From: Roseomonas elaeocarpi
GTDB taxonomy: Bacteria; Pseudomonadota; Alphaproteobacteria; Acetobacterales; Acetobacteraceae
DNA: 64,000 bases
Assembly: GCF_042433915.1 (NCBI RefSeq)
Contig: NZ_JBHLUN010000002.1
Span: 1 to 64,000, forward strand
Reading direction: 5' to 3'
In this document: in pieces, positions 54,802 to 63,719 of the stretch
Layout: each line of letters begins with the position of its first letter
Numbering within the stretch: position 1 is the stretch's first letter
The notes under the pieces: generated by a model
Database searches by the model: none
The model's input: the letters and a program-made list of their open reading frames with translations, nothing else
What the model was told of the DNA's origin: nothing
Program-made: the position numbers and the translations under genes

Positions 54802-56400
54802 ATGCAGCGTCGCACTCTGCTTTCCGGCTTAGCCGGCATGGGGCTCACCGTTCCTGCCCTTGAGCCCGCGCGGGGGCAGGCCCAGCCCGCAGCGCCGAAG
54901 AAGCGCCTGACCATCGCCTTCGCCGACCCGGTCTCCTCGCTGGACCCGCAGCTCAACAACTTCGCCGGCGACCGCTCGGTAGACCTACATTTCTTTGACC
55001 TGTTGATCGAGAACCGTGACGGTGGCCTGCAGCCCGGCCTCGCCACCTCCTGGAAGCCCGTGGGCGACCGCGGCTGGGAGTTCAAGCTGCGCCCGGACGT
55101 GAAATGGTCCGACGGAAGCGCCTTCACGGCGGACGACGTCGTCTTCTCCTACGACCGCGCTCCCAAGGTGCCCGGCAGCACCGCCAGCTTCGCCGGCTAT
55201 CTGCGCACGGTGGAGAAGATGGAGGTGGTGGACCCGCTGACGCTGCGCATCACCACCAAGGAGCCCAACCCGCTGCTGCCGCTGAACCTCGCCTCCGTGC
55301 ACGTGGTGGCGCGGCGGACCACGGAGGGTGCCACCAGCAACGACTTCAACACCGGCAAGGCGCTGAACGGCACCGGCCCCTACGGCCTCGTGTCCTACAC
55401 CCCCGGTGACCGCATCATCATGCGCCGCAACCCGAACTACTGGCGCGAGCCGCCGGTCTGGGAGGAAGTGGACTACCGCTACGTCGCCAATGCCGCTTCC
55501 CGGACCGCGGCGCTGCTGGCCGGCGACGTGGACGTGATCGACAAGGTGTCGGTGTCCGACCTCGCGCAGCTCCGGGCGCGGAGCGACGTGAAGCTCTTCG
55601 CCTACCCGGGTCTGCGCATGCTGCTGCTGCAGCCCAGCTTCTCCGACAAGCCCGGTCCCTTCCTGAAGGCCGCCGACGGCAGGCCGCTGGACCGGAACCC
55701 GCTGCTGGACGTGCGGGTGCGCCGGGCGCTGACGATGGCCATCAACCGGGACGCGCTGTGCGACCGGCTGATGCAGGGCACCGCCACCGCCACGGGCCAG
55801 TGGATGCCCGAGGGCAGCTTCGGCTACGATCCCACGGTCAAGCCGCCGGCCTTCGAACCGGATCGCGCCAAAACCCTGCTGGCCGAAGCAGGCTACCCGG
55901 ACGGCTTCCAGGTCGCTATCCACCTGCCCAACGACCGCTACGTGCTGGGCCCCCAGGCGGTGCAGGCCGTGGCGCAGATGTGGACGCGCATCGGTGTGAA
56001 GACGACGGTGGAGGCGGTGCCCTGGTCCGTGTACTCCGCCGGGGTCAACACGGGCGACTACGCCGTGACGACGCTGGCCTGGGGCAACGGCACCGGCGAA
56101 GGCAGCTACGCCCTCATCAACGTGCTGGGCAGCATGGACCCGCAGCAGGGACGCGGCGTCTCTAATTGGGGCCACTACAACAACCCCCAGGTGGACAAGG
56201 CCCTGGAGGACGCCATGCAGGAATTCGACGATGGAAAGCGCGAGGCGATCCTGCAGCACTCCGCGCGCGTGGTGGCGGAGGATGCGGGCATCTTTCCGCT
56301 GTTTCACTACCAGAACCTCTGGGCGGCCCGGCGCGGGTTGAAGGTCACGCCACTGACGTCCGACCGCACGACCGCCTCCATGGTCACGCCGGAGGCCTGA
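54802..56400 (+). CDS. ABC transporter peptide-type solute-binding protein (family 5)
   Basis: The 532-aa protein has a Tat/Sec-like signal (MQRRTLLSGLAGMGLTVPAL) and SBP_bac_5 features: ATSWKPVGDRGWEFKLRPDV, KWSDGSAFTADDVVFSYDRA and YDPTVKPPAFEPDRAKTLLA. No permease or ATPase genes accompany it, so it must use a distant transporter. AAGGA precedes the ATG. Confidence 0.87.
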   Translation: MQRRTLLSGLAGMGLTVPALEPARGQAQPAAPKKRLTIAFADPVSSLDPQLNNFAGDRSVDLHFFDLLIENRDGGLQPGLATSWKPVGDRGWEFKLRPDVKWSDGSAFTADDVVFSYDRAPKVPGSTASFAGYLRTVEKMEVVDPLTLRITTKEPNPLLPLNLASVHVVARRTTEGATSNDFNTGKALNGTGPYGLVSYTPGDRIIMRRNPNYWREPPVWEEVDYRYVANAASRTAALLAGDVDVIDKVSVSDLAQLRARSDVKLFAYPGLRMLLLQPSFSDKPGPFLKAADGRPLDRNPLLDVRVRRALTMAINRDALCDRLMQGTATATGQWMPEGSFGYDPTVKPPAFEPDRAKTLLAEAGYPDGFQVAIHLPNDRYVLGPQAVQAVAQMWTRIGVKTTVEAVPWSVYSAGVNTGDYAVTTLAWGNGTGEGSYALINVLGSMDPQQGRGVSNWGHYNNPQVDKALEDAMQEFDDGKREAILQHSARVVAEDAGIFPLFHYQNLWAARRGLKVTPLTSDRTTASMVTPEA

Positions 56401-56407
56401 CACAGCG

Positions 56408-56917
56408 ATGAACCCAGCCGATATTCCGGACTTGGCCGAGCACCTGCTCGGCCTGGACGCCAACTCCCCGCTCGGTGAGCTGCGGCGACAGCGTGCCGAC
56501 ATCCTGCAGCACGAGGAAGGCGCCTACCGTGAGCTGGTGCTGCCGCCCTTTCCCGGCGGCGTGTCGCTGGCGGAACGCGCGGCGCTGGCGCTGCGCGTCG
56601 CGCTGATCGAGGGCGACACGGCACTGGGCGCCCATTACCGCGCGCTGCTGGCGGCCACGGGCGACGCTGTGTTGATCGCTGCCGCCGAAGTCTTCCCCCC
56701 GCCCGAGGGGCAGGACCGTCAGGCCGTCCTGTTCCGCTACGCCGACACTGTGGCGCGCAGGCCCGAGGCCATCGACCAGGCGGAGATCAACCGCCTCAGC
56801 GGCTTCGGCCTTTCCGCACAGGACATCGTGGCAGTCACGCAGCTGGTGTCCTTCGTGCCTTATCAGGTGCGGCTGCTCGCTGGTCTACGCCAGCTGATGG
56901 GGGAGAACGCCGCATGA
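56408..56917 (+). CDS. CMD (carboxymuconolactone decarboxylase)-like domain protein
   Basis: The 169-aa helical protein, MNPADIPDLAEHLLGLDANS, has no AhpD Cys-x-x-Cys pair but is CMD-like in fold signals (INRLSGFGLSAQDIVAVTQL) and in pairing with the next gene. Such paired small proteins accompany flavoenzymes and peptide receptors in several Proteobacteria, by recollection (Avi_7170 type). It overlaps the next gene by 4 bp. Confidence 0.68.
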   Translation: MNPADIPDLAEHLLGLDANSPLGELRRQRADILQHEEGAYRELVLPPFPGGVSLAERAALALRVALIEGDTALGAHYRALLAATGDAVLIAAAEVFPPPEGQDRQAVLFRYADTVARRPEAIDQAEINRLSGFGLSAQDIVAVTQLVSFVPYQVRLLAGLRQLMGENAA

Positions 56918-57489
56918 GTCGCTTCACCATGGACGTTGTGGACTGGGAACCGCGCGTATCGCCGGTTGAGATCGAGACGGCAACGCCGGAACAGATGGCC
57001 GCGCTGGAAGCCTGTCCGCCAGCACAGCGCACCTCCGTGTACTTCCGCACGCTGGTGAACGACCCGGGCTCGCTGAGCCAGCGCGGTGCGTTGTTCACCA
57101 AGGTCATGTACGCCCCTCGCGGGTTGCCGCGTGCGGAGCGGGAGCTGGCGACGGCAGCAGTGTCCATCGTCAACGGCTGCATCTACTGTACATCCGTGCA
57201 CGCCCGCCGCTACGTGGAGTTGAAGGGGCCGGAAGCAGCGATGCGCGCGTTGCTGGCAGAGGGCGTCGGCGCCGTTGGGCTGGATGCCCGCCAGCAGGCC
57301 ATCGTGGACTACGCAGCGAAGATGACTGCACGGCCGCAGGACACAACCAGCGACGACCTGAAGCCGCTGCGGGCGGCAGGCTTCAACGATCTGGAGATCC
57401 TGGATCTGATCCACGCCGTTGCCATGTTCGCCAATGCCAACCGGCTGATGCAGGCCCTTGGTCGCTCAGTTATGCTTGACCCTACGTGA
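56914..57489 (+). CDS. AhpD-like peroxidase-related protein
   Basis: The 191-aa alkylhydroperoxidase-like protein has the redox motif in VNGCIYCTSVHARRYVELKG (C-x-x-C and His). It may reduce peroxides formed by the flavoprotein. It is the last gene of the plus-strand operon. Confidence 0.83.
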   Translation: MSRFTMDVVDWEPRVSPVEIETATPEQMAALEACPPAQRTSVYFRTLVNDPGSLSQRGALFTKVMYAPRGLPRAERELATAAVSIVNGCIYCTSVHARRYVELKGPEAAMRALLAEGVGAVGLDARQQAIVDYAAKMTARPQDTTSDDLKPLRAAGFNDLEILDLIHAVAMFANANRLMQALGRSVMLDPT

Positions 57490-57894
57490 GAGAACACGCT
57501 GCTTTCGGAGACCGAAACGCGATGATCGGTGACCGGACGGAGACGATCCCAGGGGCCAGGATGTTGGAGCGGCCGAGAAGCAGTCAATCCTGAGCCAGAT
57601 GTTCATCTGCGGCTGGAAGGCCAGCCTCGCGCTGACATCTGGTCTAGGCACAACGCGTTCAAGATGATCGCACCGGGTCGACAACCCTGAACCAGAAGAA
57701 CTCCGAACTGAAGCAGTGCGTTGCCGGGAGCTTCCGAGCGAACGAGGATGGGAGGAGCGGGCGTAAGGGCCGGCCCGCTGACCGAGGAGCGGACCGGTCG
57801 TTCGAGGCGTGAATTCGTCGGACGGATGCTGGTAGCGAGCGTGTACTGGTCGCCGCGCGGCTCCATGGTCAGGCCCTGACGCGGGCTCCAGGCA
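57490..57894. other. gene-free interval
   Basis: In these 405 bp no gene could be supported; frames are interrupted and low in conserved patterns. Confidence 0.35.
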
Positions 57895-58105
57895 CCCTTC
57901 AGGTAGAAGACTGGAATGGTCGCCAGGTGTCGATGAGCCCGTCCAGCTCCGGATTGCTGTCGTGGCCGAGGCTGGAACACAGCCAAGCAGCTGTGCCCGG
58001 CGCACCTGCGCCGCCTGACGCAAAAGGCACGGCAACTGAGAGAACACCTTCGGCCAGCGGGCGGCACACGACCCGATGGGGGGGGCAGCGGGTTACGTAG
58101 GGCAC
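57895..58105 (-). pseudogene. possible LysR C-terminal remnant
   Basis: The frame contains VPYVTRCPPHRVVCRPLAEG followed by VLSVAVPFASGG. This matches the last strand pattern of LysR effector domains, where a hydrophobic strand precedes V-x-RPL. Nothing upstream gives an HTH. The assignment is weak. Confidence 0.3.
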
Positions 58106-58331
58106 GAGCCTCGGTAGGCAACCCGCAGCACCCCTGGGCAGCCGTCCACTTCGCCCTCCAGTCCTTCGACACGGCTTTCCTATGCGCCAGGCCCGCTTTT
58201 AGCTCTTTAGCCCTGCCCGACTTTCTTCCTCCGGCCCTCGATCGCTGATGGTCAACCTACCTTTCCGAACTTCGCCCGCATCCACACTACCACCCTTGCA
58301 TACAAGCATTGGAGACGGGTAGGCTGATGAT

Positions 58332-59102
58332 GTGACGGATTTTATGATCAATGCCGCGCGTCGGCGTCCGACAGTCGCCGACCAAGTGCGCCTCTACCTT
58401 CGGGAGCGGATCGTGGACGTGCGTCTGCTGCCCAACCATCCGCTCTCAGAAAATGAGATCGCCAATCAACTCGGGCTGAGTCGGACACCCGTCCGAGAAG
58501 CCTTCATCAAACTGGAGGAAGAAGGTCTCATCACCATCTACCCCCAGTACGGAACCTTCGTGGCGCCGATCCGGGTATCCGATGTTTATGATGGGCAATT
58601 CGTCCGGGAGGCCGTGGAGAGCGCTGCGCTCGTGCGCGTTGTGGATCGGATTCAGCCTTCGGACATCCCTCCCCTCAAGTCTTTGCTGCAAACGCAAGCG
58701 CGCTTTCAGGATGGCGACCCTGCGCCGTTCTTCGAGGCTGATGAGGCCTTGCACGCCAGCCTTCTCCGCATCGCGGGTCACGAACGCGCATGGCACGTGG
58801 TGGAAACGGCCAAGGCTCAGCACGACCGGGTGCGTCGCCTTAACGTTCGAAACCCACTTAAACGCAGTTCGGTGTTGCAAGAGCACCGTGAAATCTTAGA
58901 CCGCGTGATTGCCCATGATACCGCCGGGGCCGTGGCAGCAATGTCCAACCACCTGCGTGGCGTGTTCATGTCGGTCGAGAATGTCATGGCACAGCATCCG
59001 GAGTTCTTCGTGTCGGCTGAGACGCTGCACGAAATGCCACGCCGCTTGCCGGTAAGGTCACGCGTCCCGCCCGCATCCCGAGCAGAACCCGGCCAACCCT
59101 GA
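58332..59102 (+). CDS. GntR/FadR-family regulator with FCD domain
   Basis: The 256-aa protein has a winged helix (LSENEIANQLGLSRTPVREA) and an FCD helical bundle with metal-binding His and Asp residues (ADEALHASLLRIAGHERAWH, LQEHREILDRVIAHD, SNHLRGVF). GTG at 58332 (or ATG at 58344) starts it. It heads the four-gene operon and probably senses its 2-hydroxyacid or carboxylate substrate. Confidence 0.87.
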   Translation: MTDFMINAARRRPTVADQVRLYLRERIVDVRLLPNHPLSENEIANQLGLSRTPVREAFIKLEEEGLITIYPQYGTFVAPIRVSDVYDGQFVREAVESAALVRVVDRIQPSDIPPLKSLLQTQARFQDGDPAPFFEADEALHASLLRIAGHERAWHVVETAKAQHDRVRRLNVRNPLKRSSVLQEHREILDRVIAHDTAGAVAAMSNHLRGVFMSVENVMAQHPEFFVSAETLHEMPRRLPVRSRVPPASRAEPGQP

Positions 59103-59151
59103 AAATCCCGCTTCGCCTGTTACTGGCCCGAAGCTGTTCCTCGAGGATCCT

Positions 59152-60159
59152 ATGCCATTCAAACTACCGCCTTCCCCTGATGCTCGACCAACAGAGACAC
59201 CGATCCGGGTGCTTTACCTCACCCGCGGCGAACCCGAGCTTTATGCAGTAGCCCGCGGGTACGTTCCTCCCGGGTTTGAGCTTGTGACGCTGGAGACTGA
59301 CAGTTCCGCCGAACTCGCCGCAGCATTGCAAAATTGCGAAGTGATTATCGTTGCTACGCGCCGCCTGGACGCGGAGATGGTTGCGGCCGCCCCGCACCTT
59401 CAGCTCGTCCTGCATCAGGGAGTCGGTTACCACGATACGATTGACGTTCCGGCATTGCAGGCACTGGGCGTACCGGTCGCAACGACGCCTGACGGTACGG
59501 CAACAGGCGTATCGGAACACGCTGTGATGCTGATGTTGGCCGCGTGCCGGCACCTGACCTTCGCCGATACCGAGCTGCGCGCCGGGCGCTTCCCCGTCAA
59601 CGCGTTGCGTCTCGTGTCTCGGACCCTCGCCGGGCGGACTATCGGCTATGTGGGTATGGGACGCATTGGGCAGGCGACTGCACGTCGGCTTTGCGGATGG
59701 GGAACGAAGGGAATCTACACAGATCCCAGCCCCCTATCTGACCAAGTTGAGTCCGAGCTTGGACTTCAACGCGTGGAGTTCGAAGAACTCCTGGAGCGTG
59801 CAGATGTGGTAACCCTTCATCTTCCACTGACGGCCTCCACGCGAGGACTGATCAACGCCCGTGCCTTCGCGCACATGCGGCGTGGCACCGTACTAATCAA
59901 CACTGCTCGCGGACCGATCGTCGACGAAGACGCGCTCCTGCAGGCGCTGGAAACCAAGCATCTCGGTGCCGCGGCGCTCGACGTGTTCGAACGGGAACCG
60001 GTTGGGCCCGCCCACCCGCTCGCACGGTTCTCGAACGTCGTGCTGACCCCTCATATCGCAGCCGGCACGCTGGATACCTACGGCGCCAAGATGCGCGGAG
60101 TTTTCGCGAACGTTGCCCGCTTCTACTCGGGACAGCAGTTGCAGGATCAGGTCGCCTAG
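59152..60159 (+). CDS. D-2-hydroxyacid dehydrogenase
   Basis: The 335-aa NAD(P)-dependent enzyme has the Rossmann motif GYVGMGRIGQATARRLCGWG, INTARGPIVDEDALLQALE (catalytic Arg region), VFEREPVGPAHPLARF (Glu) and VVLTPHIAAGTLDTYG (catalytic His). It interconverts D-2-hydroxyacids and 2-oxoacids and pairs with the oxidase downstream. Confidence 0.9.
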   Translation: MPFKLPPSPDARPTETPIRVLYLTRGEPELYAVARGYVPPGFELVTLETDSSAELAAALQNCEVIIVATRRLDAEMVAAAPHLQLVLHQGVGYHDTIDVPALQALGVPVATTPDGTATGVSEHAVMLMLAACRHLTFADTELRAGRFPVNALRLVSRTLAGRTIGYVGMGRIGQATARRLCGWGTKGIYTDPSPLSDQVESELGLQRVEFEELLERADVVTLHLPLTASTRGLINARAFAHMRRGTVLINTARGPIVDEDALLQALETKHLGAAALDVFEREPVGPAHPLARFSNVVLTPHIAAGTLDTYGAKMRGVFANVARFYSGQQLQDQVA

Positions 60160-60234
60160 CGGCTGTCTTTCCGCATCATCGGTAACAATCAAAACAACAG
60201 GTCCGTTCCCCGAGAACGGTCAGGAAATGCCTTG

Positions 60235-61554
60235 ATGGACGACAACCGTGAAAATCTGCTGCTCAAGCGTATAGCGTGGCGGCTCGTGCCACTGCTGACC
60301 ATTATTTATCTGATCGCCTACATCGATCGCGCGAACATCTCCTACGCCAAACTAACCATGGTGCAGGCACTACATATCACGGAAGCCGAGTTCGGCTTTG
60401 CTGCGTCTCTATTCTTCATCGGATACCTGATCTTCGAAGTGCCAAGCAACTTGGCATTGAACTATTTCGGAGCGCGGCCCTGGATTGCGCGGATCATGTT
60501 CACCTGGGGCCTCGCCACCGTACTGACAGCGTTCGTCTCCTCATCGACCTTCTTCCTGATCGTGCGCTTCATCGTCGGTACTTGCGAAGCCGGGCTCTAC
60601 CCGGGACTTATCTTCTACCTATCGCTTTGGTTCCCACAGAAGCAGCGCACCGGCATCGTAGGCTTGCTGACCTTGGGCAGCAGCCTCGGCAACATGTTCG
60701 GCTCGCTGATCGGCGGTTACTCGCTCGAACTCGATGGCCTGTTCGGATTTCAGGGTTGGCAGTGGGTTTTCCTGATCACCGGGATGCCAGCTGTGCTGAT
60801 GACCTTCGTCACGCTGCTCTACCTCCCCAACAGCCCACAGGAAGCTCGCTTCATCACGGATGAGGAGAGGAACACTCTCGACACCGCGCTGCGGCGAGAT
60901 CCGCCGCCACCGAAGCCGGCCGGTGGCGCTCCTTGGACGCTAGGTTCGCTCCTCACGGTGCTGGCGCTGTCAGCGGGCTACGGCACCATCTCGGTGGCGA
61001 TCTATGGCATTGCCTACTGGCTCCCGACCCTGGTGAAGGGGTTCGGGGTTAGCAGTGGCACCAACGGCCTCCTCAACATGGTGCCTTGGGCCCTCGCCTC
61101 CGTCGTCCTCTTTTGGCTTCCGCGTCGTCTGAGGAGCTTTCGCGCCGTTCTGATCACCGCCATGACCGCCGCTGCTCTTGGGATTGCTTTATTCCTGATC
61201 AGCGTTTCCCCGGTCTCCAATGCACTACGCTTTACGGCTCTCGCTCTGGGAGCGCCCACTCTCTACCTGATGATACCTTGCTTCTGGGCCACGCCTCCAC
61301 GGTTGCTCCCGAGTGCCTTTCTCAAGGGGTCAGGCGGTGCCGCCGCGATGGCCGTGATTGTGTCGGGTTCGGGGCTCGGCGGCTTCGTAGCCCAAAACCT
61401 GATGCCTTGGATTGCTCAGGCTTCCGGTAGCGCCAGCGCTCCCATGATCGCTCCGGCAGTCTCTCTGCTGCTGCTCGGTCTCGCTGCCTTCGTAGTTCTG
61501 CTCTCCACCAACAACACGAGGGATGTTGAGGGCGAAACCGTTCCGGTGCGTTAG
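60235..61554 (+). CDS. MFS transporter, anion:cation symporter family
   Basis: The 439-aa polytopic membrane protein has LTIIYLIAYIDRANISYAKL in helix 1 and FEVPSNLALNYFGARPWIAR after helix 2, characteristic of the ACS branch (tartrate, phthalate, hexuronate). ATG at 60235 preferred to TTG at 60232. It is likely the importer of the hydroxyacid used by this operon. Confidence 0.88.
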   Translation: MDDNRENLLLKRIAWRLVPLLTIIYLIAYIDRANISYAKLTMVQALHITEAEFGFAASLFFIGYLIFEVPSNLALNYFGARPWIARIMFTWGLATVLTAFVSSSTFFLIVRFIVGTCEAGLYPGLIFYLSLWFPQKQRTGIVGLLTLGSSLGNMFGSLIGGYSLELDGLFGFQGWQWVFLITGMPAVLMTFVTLLYLPNSPQEARFITDEERNTLDTALRRDPPPPKPAGGAPWTLGSLLTVLALSAGYGTISVAIYGIAYWLPTLVKGFGVSSGTNGLLNMVPWALASVVLFWLPRRLRSFRAVLITAMTAAALGIALFLISVSPVSNALRFTALALGAPTLYLMIPCFWATPPRLLPSAFLKGSGGAAAMAVIVSGSGLGGFVAQNLMPWIAQASGSASAPMIAPAVSLLLLGLAAFVVLLSTNNTRDVEGETVPVR

Positions 61555-61649
61555 GACCGCGAAGTTTCGCCCGGCACAGCAGGCACAATCAGTCGATCGA
61601 GGCGTTGGCCCGTGCTGCGGGCCAGCGCCCGCCAAGGACATCAAGCATT

Positions 61650-62900
61650 ATGAGTGCAGAGTTTCACAACCTCCTGGATCCGGCATCCTCGCCGACTAAA
61701 ATGATACCAGAGATGGCTCGGGCGCCGCGCCAGATGAAGCGGATCTTCGCGCTGGAGGATCTGGAGCCTGCTGCTCGGCGCCTGCTGCCAAGTCCTATCT
61801 TTGGCTATGTTGCGGGAGGGGCGGAAACAAACTCGTCGATGACTGACAACCGTCGGGTCTTCGATGAAATCCAGTTTCTGCCGCGCATGCTGGTCGGTGT
61901 GGCCAATCGAACACTCGACTGCGAGGTGATGGGCAAGCATTACGCCCTCCCCTTCGGCATCGCGCCGATGGGAGTGAGCGCCCTTACTGGTTATCGCGGT
62001 GACCTTTCCCTCGCTCGCTCCGCTTCCCGTGCCGGGATCCCCATGATCATCAGCGCCGCGTCCCTGATCCCGTTGGAGGAGATCGCCGAAGCGGCTCCTG
62101 GTGTCTGGTACCAAGCCTATCTCTCAGGTGACAGGGAGGAAGCGGCGGCGATGGTCGAGCGCGTGTCCCATGCTGGCATCGATACCTTCGTGATCACCGC
62201 CGACAGTGCGGTTGTGCCTAGCCGCGAGAATAATCTGAGGACTGGATACCGCACGCCGATTCGCCCGAACTTAGCGCTTCTCCGGGACGGGATCATGCAT
62301 CCACGTTGGTCGATAGGGACCTTTCTCCGCACTTTCCTACACCATGGGGTCCCACATTTTGAAAACGCGGCTCCAGGACGTGGAGCACCTCTGCTGTCTC
62401 GCCAAGCCGTACGTGACTTCTCAGGGCGTGAAGCGCTGGACTGGGATGTCGTAAGATTCGTGCGATCGCGGTGGAAGGGCCGCCTCGTCATCAAGGGATT
62501 ACTGCACGCCGGAGATGTCGCGCTCGCCAGGCAGGCCGGTGCCGATGCTGTTATCCTTTCGAACCACGGTGGACGCCAACTCGATGGGGCGCTTTCACCC
62601 ATGCGTGCGTTGCCTGCCGCACTCGAGCAAGCCAGTGGCATGTGCGTCATGATCGACAGCGGCTTTCGCCGTGGGACAGACATCTTGAAGGCCATCGGCC
62701 TGGGAGCCAAGTTTGTCTTCATTGGTCGTCCGTTCAACTACGCCTCGGCCTTGGCTGGTGAGGCTGGTGTCGATTACGTTATAGGCCTCCTCCGCACGCA
62801 ACTTCGCGCTGATCTCGGTATGCTTGGCTTAAGGAGTATTCGAGAGATGAGCCAGGAAGTTCTTTTCTTGGAGAAGTTTGCGCGAGTCAGAGTTCAGTGA
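61650..62900 (+). CDS. FMN-dependent alpha-hydroxyacid oxidase/dehydrogenase
   Basis: The 416-aa FMN barrel of the lactate/glycolate/mandelate family shows IFGYVAGGAETNSS, PFGIAPMGVSALTGYRGDL, VILSNHGGRQLDGALSPMRA (catalytic His and Arg) and VMIDSGFRRGTDILKAIGLG. It oxidises L-2-hydroxyacids to 2-oxoacids. With the D-specific dehydrogenase the operon could use both enantiomers. AAGGA precedes the ATG. Confidence 0.9.
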   Translation: MSAEFHNLLDPASSPTKMIPEMARAPRQMKRIFALEDLEPAARRLLPSPIFGYVAGGAETNSSMTDNRRVFDEIQFLPRMLVGVANRTLDCEVMGKHYALPFGIAPMGVSALTGYRGDLSLARSASRAGIPMIISAASLIPLEEIAEAAPGVWYQAYLSGDREEAAAMVERVSHAGIDTFVITADSAVVPSRENNLRTGYRTPIRPNLALLRDGIMHPRWSIGTFLRTFLHHGVPHFENAAPGRGAPLLSRQAVRDFSGREALDWDVVRFVRSRWKGRLVIKGLLHAGDVALARQAGADAVILSNHGGRQLDGALSPMRALPAALEQASGMCVMIDSGFRRGTDILKAIGLGAKFVFIGRPFNYASALAGEAGVDYVIGLLRTQLRADLGMLGLRSIREMSQEVLFLEKFARVRVQ

Positions 62901-62922
62901 ACTCCGCCCTACCGAGGTTTTC

Positions 62923-63180
62923 TCACTCGCGCTCGTGGACAAAGCTGATCCAGAGGAAAGCTGAGGCGATGGGCGAAGCCAAGATATGAGGCGGCGGTCT
63001 TGTCGTAGCGGGTGGCGACGCGCCGCCAGTTCTTCGGCTTGTTGAACATGCGCTCGATCCGGTTGCGCAGCCTGTAGGCGCTTCTGTTGTGCAGGATGGG
63101 CTGACGCCGTCCGCGCTTGGCTTGGATGACGGCCCGGATCCCGGTAAAGGCGATCTCACCGTCTAGGGCGGCTCGGCCCC
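62923..63180 (-). mobile_element. IS5-family transposase remnant, frameshifted
   Basis: The minus-strand reading RSAYRLRNRIERMFNKPKNW followed by RRVATRYDKTAASYLGFA is the C-terminal DDE region of IS5-group transposases. The genuine end (IASAFLWISFVHERE) is in another frame, so a frameshift exists near the C terminus. Only about 85 codons remain. It starts about 25 bp after the oxidase stop. Confidence 0.78.
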
Positions 63181-63218
63181 GGCTGGTGCCGTGATCTCGT
63201 CCGGAAGTCCGCGTCGAT

Positions 63219-63620
63219 CGGGGTGGAGTTTCTGGAGGCCGTCTGGGCTTCCTCACCTACGTGCTGTTCGAGCTCCTGGCCGGGGTGGGGATCCACCTGG
63301 TCCAGTACGGACTGCTCGGCCTGTCCATCGTGCTTTTCCCACTCCTCCTGCTCGCCTTCGGCGAGCCGGTGGGCTTCGCCGCTGCCTACGCGATCAGCAC
63401 GGCCGCCATGGTGGGGCAGGCCTCGGCCTACACGGCGGGGGTGACGCGTCGCATGAGGCTGGCCGCGCCCTTTGCCGGTGTGCTGGGCGTCCTGTTCGGC
63501 TTCCTCTACGTCGTGCTGAACCTCGAAGCCGATGCCCTGCTGGTCGGTGCCGTGGCGCTCTTCGCCGCCCTCTCGGTGGTCATGATGGTGACCCGCCACG
63601 TGGACTGGTCGAAAGCCTGA
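63219..63620 (+). pseudogene. creD: creD (inner membrane protein) C-terminal remnant
   Basis: Frame 63261-63620 encodes LAGVGIHLVQYGLLGLSIVL, AYAISTAAMVGQASAYTAGV and GVLFGFLYVVLNLEADALLV, ending TRHVDWSKA. This is the membrane C-terminal part of CreD. Just upstream GVEFLEAV, another CreD piece, is in a different frame, showing an internal deletion of about 25 residues. The N-terminal ~300 residues are absent. Confidence 0.72.
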
Positions 63621-63719
63621 GCCGGCGTGCTCGAACCAATCTCCTGTCCCGACCCTTCCCAGAGTCTCGGCACCGCGGATGCGGTGCCCTCTGTGGCCCT
63701 GGCTCGTTCAGCTGCAACC

